Assembly: GCF_024166365.1 (NCBI RefSeq)
Contig: NC_064831.1
Coordinates: forward strand, 30,060,768 to 30,124,767
Length of the DNA: 64,000 nucleotides
Source: Elephas maximus indicus
Lineage: Eukaryota > Chordata > Mammalia > Proboscidea > Elephantidae
Direction of reading: 5' to 3'
The notes beneath the pieces are model-generated. The model was not told where the DNA came from, did no database searches, and worked only from the letters and a program-made list of their open reading frames with translations. A program made the translations under genes and the position numbers. Positions 56,911-64,000 of the stretch are shown in pieces (the stretch's first letter is position 1; each line of letters begins with the position of its first letter).

Positions 56911-57589
56911 GAAGGATCTCATGCTACATTAAACACACAAAAACCTACAAAGCATCTTTCGTGTTGTGAGGCTCTGGGTGGAAACTGAAGAGGGTGGGTA
57001 GAATTCAGATGGCATTCTCAATCTCATCATGGTTCTTCTCTCCTCATGAGATTGACAACCATGGCTTTGGAGGAGAGGACCAGGGAAGTGGCCAGTGAGT
57101 GCTATGCATAGAAATACAGCAGCATTCCACCTTCAGGAGGTCAGGGCTTGCAGAATAGAATGCTCAGCTGTGCAAGGGGCGGAGTTCATTCCACTAAGAT
57201 GAGGAAATACTCTTGATAGGAGACTCAGGATATGGTCAAAAAAGATTTTAAACTGATATTTGATGAGAGGAGGGGGAAAAAAAAAAGACCAGATGAAGTT
57301 GTCACCTTGAAATTTACAGAGCACAAGTGTAACACTGAAAGAAAAAAACAGGGAAAAAAAGTGATCAGAAAAGGACAGGGTACTGAGGGCAGGTTTGTGG
57401 CTCATTTGTTGGTTCGGCCATTCAACAAACATTTCTTCAGTACCACATTTGTCTATGGATATGGAGACGTAGATCCCTAGCTTTATATTTGTTGGATTTC
57501 TGGATTTCAGATTGTAATATAGCTAAGAGTTAAATACAAACCCCATCTTGTCTCCATGGAGCAGAGTCATGGCTCAAAAACGTTAATTC

Positions 57590-57940
57590 TGACCCTTATA
57601 TCCTCCCTATTCTGCTTCAAAACCCTTGACTTCCCATTTTACTATAAATTAGTCAAACTCCTGGTCAAGGCTTGGACTGGGGTAGGGGCCTGCTCCCTCT
57701 GACCCTCCTCCCTAGCCGGCCTCGGCTCCATCACTCCAGACTCCGCCACCTTCTCTCTGCCCCTTCTACACACCAACGCAATCCTACTGCTCCATAGCTT
57801 TGCACTGCTGATCCCGGTATGTGCCCTCTCCCCAAATAGCCAAATTCTCCTTTTGTGGGCCTGGGCTGTAAGATCATCTCCTCAGACAGGCCACTGCTGA
57901 CCACCTTTCTAAAGCTGTCTTCTTCCATTGTGCTATGCTC
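57590..57940 (+). mobile_element. L2 LINE 3' region
   Basis: CTGCTTCAAAACCCTTGACTTCC, CACCTTCTCTCTGCCCCTTC, GGTATGTGCCCTCTCCCC, CAGACAGGCCACTGCTGACC. Old L2. Confidence 0.6.
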
Positions 57941-57965
57941 TATCAAAGCCCCTTGTTGCAGGCAC

Positions 57966-58167
57966 TCTCGTTGTGTGCAGTGAGTCGATTTTGACTCATA
58001 GTAATCCTATAGGGCAGAGTAAAACTACCCCATAGGATTTCCTAGACTGAAATCTTTACAGAAGCACATCGCCAGGTCTTTTCTCCCAGAGATCCACCAA
58101 TGGGTTCATACCTCTGACCTTTCAACTAGCAGCCAAGCTCTTAACCATTGCATCACCAAGGTTCCTT
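57966..58167 (-). repeat. Afrotherian SINE, type A, long form
   Basis: From TCGTTGTGTGCAGTGAGTCG to GCATCACCAAGGTTCC. Confidence 0.9.
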
Positions 58168-58199
58168 TTACGGCCACTCTACTGACTTTTTTTTTTCCC

Positions 58200-58950
58200 A
58201 AATTAAATAAGATTCCTCACAGAGCTGAAATGTCTTCTGTAAAGGGTTTTTAAAAAGCACGGACTATGTATATTGTACACATATTAAAAATTCTTCTGAT
58301 TTAAAAAATCAAGGCAGAAAGAAAGATAAAATGAGGCTCCATGGAAATCTCAGTCCACGTCTGGACACAGCACTCGGGGCTGCTTTAGATGCATGGCTAT
58401 CAGATTTTTCCCCAGTGTTCTTTTGGAATATTCTAACTATCCATCCTCATAAAGAAAAATAAAGCTATTAGGAATGAATAAGAATTCCAAGAGAGAGAAA
58501 TGGAATGAAATTCTCTGGCTTCAAAAACTTTTCTGAAGGTGGTTTTCATCAAATAAGAACATGAAGCAAACTGGCAACCTAAACTTTCACTGTGCCTGTT
58601 CAATTATCTTACGTGTAAGACAGTTTCCACCATTATTTTTTTTCTGCCACACAGTTCCACAGATTATTTCCTATTTGAGTACACCACTGAAAAAACAGGT
58701 CTCACTCAGACAATCTATTAATACAAGGAATCCACATTTGTGTCAAAGGTATGCCTTTCTAAAGAGCTGTAAAATTTTACTCAGTCCCACTGAAAACGTA
58801 ACAGAAGAAAAAAAGTATCTCTCAGTATGTAGTTGTAGTCATGACACTGGGAGAATCTGCATTACAGTATTAATGTGTTTTTACTTGTTATCTTTTTACC
58901 CTTTGGGTTTTGATTAATACCTACAGTAAAAAATAGAATATCATTGAAAC
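58200..58950. other. TRIM2 intron, nothing recognised
   Basis: The 118-codon ORF at 58561-58917 has no recognisable feature. AT-rich, no clear repeat. Confidence 0.45.
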
Positions 58951-58954
58951 TACA

Positions 58955-58993
58955 TTCCATGTGAGTAGGAATCGACTCGATGGCAACGGGTCA
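58955..58993 (+). repeat. SINE tail fragment
   Basis: GAGTAGGAATCGACTCGATG then GCAACGGGT: the very 3' end of a type A SINE. Confidence 0.8.
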
Positions 58994-59189
58994 TACTCTA
59001 TTCCTCCTACCCTCTAGGGGGCATGAGTGTTCTTTAGTGTTCATTCCAATATTCTCTAGTATTCTAAGCATCCAGCTCTTCCAACAATGTCTGTTACATG
59101 TGGAATATTAAGCTGTTGAATAAGAAACAGCTCAGGAACCTCTTCTCTTTTAGATATAAAACTCCTATCTCATTATGTAAAACCTTAGT

Positions 59190-59396
59190 GTTGTTGTTGT
59201 GTTCTCCTGAGTCGATTCCAACTCATAGTGATCCTAAAGGACAGAGTAGAACTGCCCCACAGGGTTTCCTAGCCTGTAATCTTTACGGGAGAAGATTGTC
59301 AGGTCTTTTCTCCTGTGAAGCTGCTGGTGGGTTCAAACTGCCGACCTTTCAGTTAGCACCCGAGAGCTTTAACCATTGTGCCACCAGGGCTCCTCA
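59190..59396 (-). repeat. Afrotherian SINE, type A, long form
   Basis: (GTT)n start, TCCTGAGTCGATTCCAACTC, ends GTGCCACCAGGGCTCC. Confidence 0.92.
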
Positions 59397-59399
59397 TTT

Positions 59400-60285
59400 T
59401 AGTATTAGCTCTGGAATTTAAAAACACACAGGTTATGATTTTGCTAGGGTGTGAAGTAAGAACAAATGGGTTGTCTCCGAACTAGATGAGTATCTTCAAG
59501 AGGTCACTGAATAGTTTTCACTCTATTTATATTAAAGTTGTCATATTTGGGTACTTCTTGCCACAAACACAGTTATAAAAAACACAAAAGAAGGGAAGGA
59601 AGTTGGAGATAGAGGCAAGAGCTCCTTTCTGCGAACGTGGCCATCACATGGGGCCATCAAATTTCTAGTGGAACAAAAAACAGTCAACTGAAAAACTGGG
59701 TACAACAGTGTAGAATTAAAAGTGACAGCTTTTTGTTCTCCTAGGTTAACAAGATGTTGCTCCACACAAAAAAGAAGCTCTGAGAGTTGTTAATGATTAT
59801 GTAAGTGACTCATTTTCATAAAAATGATGTGGTGATTATAGTAAACCAAAGACTTTAAAAGGAAAATATAAATTCCTCCAACAAGACACTAAAGAGTGAA
59901 CTTCGTGTTATCTGTAGGATTTTGGAACAGATTATGAAAATCATCATCTCCGAACATTTAGAAAAGGAAGTAATGACTGCATGGGGTCATAAAGCCCAAA
60001 TCATAGCTTATCACCAGACATTATATTTTTGACAGGCTTACTACAGGCATGGAAAAGCGCATCTTATTAGATGCCTAAAAAATCCAGAAATAAAATGTCA
60101 TTTAATCCTTACCCAAATCCTATGAAGTAATTTTTTTTTTTTAATCCAAACTTTAATACGAGGCTAAAGGAAGTTATGTAATTTGCCGAAGGCTAAACAA
60201 CTAATGTAAGCCACAGAGCTGGAATCCCAACCTTGATCTGTCTGAGTCAAAGTTCATGTTGTCAACTGAAATAGAGGCCTGTATA
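59400..60285. other. TRIM2 intron, nothing certain
   Basis: MIR-like scrap near 60.10-60.22 kb (CATTTAATCCTTACCCAAATCC, GGCTAAACAACTAATG). Otherwise unrecognised. Confidence 0.4.
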
Positions 60286-60290
60286 ATTGC

Positions 60291-60452
60291 AGCCCTGGTG
60301 GAGCAGTGGTTAAGAGCTCAGCTTCTAACCAATAGGTCTGCTGTTCGAATCCACCAGCTGCTCCTTGGAAACCCTATGGGGCCGTTCTACCCTGTCCTAT
60401 AGGGTCACTATGAGTCAGAACCGACTCGACTGCCCCTAACAACTAACAACAT
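60291..60452 (+). repeat. Afrotherian SINE, type A
   Basis: GCAGCCCTGGTGGAGCAGTG head; the end is GACTGCCCCTAACAACTAAC, the RTE-like CTAACAAC ending instead of GGGTTTGG. Confidence 0.93.
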
Positions 60453-60564
60453 TAGGCTAGCTAACGGGGGATATGGAACGCATAGCGCACATGGCCTTCT
60501 GAAGACCTTTGCTGATAAATTAGAAGCTTAGGCGGCCAGTGGGTTTGTGTTAATGATGGTGAAA

Positions 60565-60720
60565 AATCTACTGCCGTCGAGTCGATTCCAACTCATAGTG
60601 ACCCTACAGGACAGGGTAGAACTGCCCCATAGAGTTTCCAAGGAGCACCTGGCGGATTTGAACTGCCAGCCTCTTGGTTAGCAGCTGTAGCACTTAACCA
60701 CTATGCCACCAGGGTTTCCA
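60565..60720 (-). repeat. Afrotherian SINE, type A, short form
   Basis: From CTACTGCCGTCGAGTCGATT to ATGCCACCAGGGTTTCC. Lies 110 bp from the previous copy in inverted orientation. Confidence 0.93.
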
Positions 60721-60779
60721 GTGGTGGTGAAATCCTTTTGAAAAGATTGTTGAGAAAGGTGGCACATCCTGAAGAAGGT

Positions 60780-61690
60780 AACCAATGTTATTGAACTGTA
60801 CATGCAGAAACTGTTGAAGTGGTGTCTACTTTGTTGTGCATATTTTCACCAAAAAGAAAGAGACATTTTCCAACGTGTCTCCTAATCTTCTTGTGAACAA
60901 ATGGAGAAAATGGGCCAGATGATAATATTCTTTGATACCACCTTAAAGAGAAACTTCTGTTACCACCGGACGGCTCTCTCTTCTTTGGTAACTTGTTGAA
61001 GACAGAGAAGCTATCTTTACATTTCCATAAAGATGAAGCTGGGAGTGATAGTAAATAAGTCAAATGATGGGATCCCTCAAAGTGTAGCTCAACCCACAAT
61101 TTCTCCATGAAGCCAGCCCCTGTTTTCTTTTCCTCCTAACTCTCATATTATGTACGTTAGCAATGTGTTTTTAGATTGAACCAAACAATTTATAACTAAT
61201 GTAAGGCTGACGTGAATCATTTTCTTTCTTTTTTTTTTTTTTTTGGCGTATTAGCCTTTTCTCCTCAATTGGCTTATAAATTTTTAAGAAGTGGGGATCA
61301 TGTCTTACAATTCTGTTTTTATCAGACAAGTGCTTCATAAATAACCGAAGATTAATTTGAGATATATAAATTGTCTTTTCATAACTCCTTTCTAAAGGTT
61401 GTTGTTTCTGAATTACTGAATGGAGGTAACAGTAACAGTTTCCCTATAAATCTCATGGCTGAAAAAAAAGCTATTAAGCAAGCTAATTAACTTGGTTTAT
61501 AATATGGAGCCACATTTAGGATACATATGAGTAGACTGATGACAATAATTAATGACGATATCATCATTACTCTCACTTCATAAAGCAAACTCAAGATGAT
61601 TTGTTTATGAAGAATTGTTGACTATTTTATTGGCTCTCAAAAAAGATAAATGCATCTTGTATCTCTTATTCTTTTCACCTACTACTTAGT
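60780..61690. other. TRIM2 intron, nothing recognised
   Basis: No gene or named repeat. A minus-strand 106-codon ORF at 60788-61108 looks like chance. T16 tract near 61228. Confidence 0.45.
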
Positions 61691-61713
61691 AGCTGATCGG
61701 TAGTCAATCTTAC

Positions 61714-61881
61714 CTTAAACTTTCCGTCTGAAGAGAAAATGCTAACCCATTTGTTATCGTAGTCTGCGATGATTATGTCCCCGCTGGGATGTACAGCTAC
61801 TCCTGTGGGCCGCTGTAGCTGCCCAGGAGAGCGTCCTCGTATGCCAAAACGGCTTTTGAACTGGCCATCATTGGAAAATAT
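61714..61881 (-). CDS. TRIM2: TRIM2 NHL-domain exon (fifth from last)
   Basis: A 168-nt exon, 56 whole codons, between a TTTTCCAG acceptor and a GTAAGATT donor. It reads [20 protein letters not shown], then [20 protein letters not shown] and [16 protein letters not shown]. It shows the NHL repeat pattern: [16 protein letters not shown], and the aromatic/basic turn. Phase 0 at both ends. Intact. It is separated from the previous exon by only 241 bp. Confidence 0.95.
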
Positions 61882-62122
61882 CTGGAAAACAAATTACATT
61901 CATTAGATGTGGACTAGTACAGAGAATGCTGAAGAAAAATAAGCAAGAACTTTTGTCATAGGCACTACGGGACAGAACATGCAAACCCTATCTGAAGAAA
62001 AGCCTATATACCTACTAGAAGCTTCTCTCCTGTGTTGTGTGTCTTAGGTTGTAAGTAGGAAAACATGCAACCGTGTCTATTTTGTCAACATACTGGTTAA
62101 AGGTCTACAGTCAGGGCCATAC

Positions 62123-62226
62123 CTGCACACACTGGTTGTTACTGTCTGCAATTAGTATCTTTCCGGTCGTAGATGCAGCTACCCCCTGCAGATTTGTAAA
62201 TTCTCCTTTATTTCTTCCTTTGGTAC
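62123..62226 (-). CDS. TRIM2: TRIM2 NHL-domain exon (sixth from last)
   Basis: TRIM2 is a neuronal RING-type E3 ubiquitin ligase (RING, B-box, coiled coil, filamin repeat, six-bladed NHL propeller) that acts in the cytoplasm; neurofilament light chain is a known substrate and loss of function causes an axonal neuropathy in humans. This 104-nt exon runs from a T8-AG acceptor to the donor GTATGG. It encodes [20 protein letters not shown] then [14 protein letters not shown], the start of the NHL propeller (roughly residues 477-511). It starts two bases into a Gly codon and ends in phase 0. TRIM3 is the close paralogue; the C-terminal KVYRYLQ, which I recall as KAYRYLQ in TRIM3, favours TRIM2. 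Upstream exons are outside the window. Confidence 0.94.
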
Positions 62227-62862
62227 CTAAAAAAAAATTATAAAGCCACAGAAACTAAGTACTAGAGAATTAGGTTTCTCAGGCTCAGCAAGAAGATTAC
62301 CCCGGCTTCCACCGCAACCAGAGAATACATTATGTTTTTAAATTATACTTAAAAAAAAAAAAAAAAGAACTCCTCCCTCATAGCCTAATCCACATGCAAC
62401 TAATCTTTAGTTCCAGATCAATAAAGTCTTTGCAAAATCACTTCTTTAGGCAAATGCCAATCATCTCTTCTTAGTTTATAGCTGCATATGAACATGAGTA
62501 AAATATACTTAGATTCCACAAAGACATAATATTGCAAACTAATACAACAACTGAGGCACTGCAGTGGGAGGGAGGTCTTGTTTTAGTGTGTTGCCAAAAT
62601 CCCACGCTCTCATTCAGCAGCTCTTAGAAGAACCCTGGGCCCTTGACTCTGAGTGCATTTAATAAACTATGCGGCCACAGGTGTTACAAAAACAGGAAGC
62701 TGATTTCCATATACTGGATTTACTTATGCATTATTTTCAAAGACTCAGTGTCCCATAGGCTGAAAATATAAACAATATCCTGACAGGGTGCTTTCTAGAC
62801 TAAATAACTAAGAAAAGCTATAGAAAATTAATTAATCCAAGGAAATATTCTCACCCTTACTT

Positions 62863-63036
62863 AAAAAAAAAAAAAAAAAAAAAACTCGTTGCTGTCATGT
62901 TGATTCCGAATCATAGCAACCCATTAGGACAGAGTAGAACTGCCCCATTTTCCGAGGAGTGTCTAGTGGATTCGAACTGCAGACCTTACGGTTAGCTGCG
63001 GAGCTCTTAACCACTGTGGCACCAAGGCTTCTCATC
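62863..63036 (-). repeat. Afrotherian SINE, type A, short form
   Basis: Long A-run (about 62863-62884), CTCGTTGCTGTCATGTTGAT, ends GTGGCACCAAGGCTTCTC. Confidence 0.9.
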
Positions 63037-63169
63037 CTCACTAGACTCCTTTTTAAAGGGGGGGATATGAGGGTGTGGCGGGGGGCGGGAGGGAAGGCAA
63101 AGGCGTCTACAGGTTAACAGATGCCTGGTTTGTTTAAAAAAAAAAAAGTATTTATAACTTAATATAACT

Positions 63170-63222
63170 TACTGAGTATGAATCAACTCCATAGAAATGG
63201 ATTTGGCTTTTGTTTTTTTAAT
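63170..63222 (+). repeat. SINE tail fragment
   Basis: GAGTATGAATCAACTCCATA then ATGGATTTGGCTTTTG. Confidence 0.6.
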
Positions 63223-63231
63223 ATAAATATT

Positions 63232-63266
63232 GGGAGTTCCTGGGTGGTGTGAGGGGTCAATGAGCT
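63232..63266 (+). repeat. SINE type B head, cut by an LTR
   Basis: GGGAGTTCCTGGGTGGTGTG ... GAGCTTGGCTAC, then the LTR starts at TGTTATGG. The rest of the SINE should lie to the right of the LTR element, outside the window. Confidence 0.7.
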
Positions 63267-64000
63267 TGGCTACTGTTATGGATTGACTTGTGTCCCCCAA
63301 AAATGTGTGTCAACTTGGCTAGGCCATGATTCCCAGTATTGTGTTATTGTCCACCATTTTATCATGTGATTTTCCTGTGTGTTGGAAATCCTACCTCTAT
63401 GATGTTAATAAAACAGGATTATCGGCAGTTATTTTAATGAGGCAGGACTCAAACTATAAGATTAGGTTGTATCTTGAGTCAATCTCTTTTGAAATATGAA
63501 AGACAGAAGTGAGCAGAGAGACGGGGGACCTCAAACCATCAAGAAAGCAGCACCAGGAGCACAGTGCATCATTTGGACCTGTGGTCCCTATGCTGAGAAG
63601 TTCCTAGACCAGGCAAAGGTTGATGACAAGGACCTTCCCCCAGAACTGACAGAGAGAGAAAGGCTTTCCTAGAGCTGGCACCCTGAATGTGGACTTCCAA
63701 CCTCCTAAACTGGGAGAGAACAAATTTCTCTTTGTTAAAGCCATCCACTTGTGGTATTTCTGTCATAGCAGCACTAGATAGCCAAGAAAGAATTTGGTAC
63801 CAGGAGTAGGGTACTGCTGTAACAGATATCTACACTGTGGATCCAATTTTGAAACTGTGAATGGGCAGAGGCTGCAAGAGTTTGATGTGCCTAGTAGTGA
63901 AGGCCTAGATTGCCTTGAAGAGACTGTTCGTGGAATTATGGACATTGAAGACAGTTCTGGGGAGGACTCAGAAGGGAGGAGAGCTGTTACCCTGGAGACA
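63267..64000 (+). mobile_element. MaLR/ERVL-like LTR and start of internal region
   Basis: LTR from TGTTATGGATTGACTTGTG to about 63789 (AATAAA-like ATTTCTCTTTGTTAAAGCC, TGTCATAGCAGCACTAGATA), then the primer-site-like TTTGGTACCAGGAGTAGGGT at 63793-63812 and internal sequence to the window edge. The element continues outside. Lies in a TRIM2 intron, antisense to the gene. Confidence 0.75.

Noticed and set aside
80-63036. Dispersed short repeats, considered as CRISPR-like or as tRNA genes
   Set aside because: Spacing is irregular, both strands are used and copies have target duplications: they are tRNA-derived SINEs. None folds as a full tRNA gene by eye.
62227-64000. Search for one more upstream TRIM2 exon
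   Set aside because: No stretch here translates to TRIM2-like sequence with AG/GT borders in phase; the next exon must lie beyond the window.

Overview
This is a 64 kb piece of a placental-mammal nuclear genome: intron-split genes, CpG-island promoter, no operons. About forty copies of a tRNA-derived SINE with the head GCCCTGGTGGCACAGTGG or GTCCCTGGGTGG, plus an RTE-type LINE that shares the SINE's 3' tail, point to Afrotheria. The density and the L1 3' ends fit best with a paenungulate, most likely an elephant. That species call is inference from recalled repeat families, not from a database search.

Two protein genes are present, both on the minus strand. At the right, the last six coding exons of TRIM2 (39.9-62.2 kb) encode an intact NHL beta-propeller C-terminus, followed by a probable 4.5 kb 3' UTR ending near 35.4 kb; upstream TRIM2 exons lie beyond 64 kb. 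At the left, the first four coding exons of MND1 run from the CpG island at 18.1-19.1 kb down to 3.1 kb; the remaining exons lie off the left edge. All splice sites are GT-AG and the reading frame is open across every junction. The order TRIM2-MND1 on one strand agrees with the human 4q31.3 order as I remember it.

The 16.5 kb between the genes is mostly mobile DNA: a 7 kb ERVL-type provirus (23.8-30.8 kb) with LTRs, broken gag, protease, RT/RNase H, integrase and a terminal dUTPase, itself hit by two later SINEs; an older LTR fragment of the same kind; L2, MaLR and hAT-type relics; and the 3' end of an RTE element. TRIM2 introns hold a nearly complete but broken RTE element (41.5-44.8 kb), an antisense L1 ORF2 fragment (45.0-47.0 kb) and many SINEs. 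MND1 introns hold L1 3' ends, MIR, MaLR and SINEs.

I looked for an undescribed system and did not find one: no CRISPR, no unknown gene cluster, no convincing new ORF. The most useful leads are a start-codon-only first exon of MND1 next to an E2F-like site, the shared 3' tail of SINE and RTE, a SINE in sense orientation inside the TRIM2 3' UTR, a 22-bp SINE remnant still flanked by its target duplication, and an unexplained near-identical 80-bp local repeat at 32.5/33.4 kb. Repeat boundaries are by eye and usually good to 5-20 bp; exon boundaries are exact to the base where GT/AG and frame agree.
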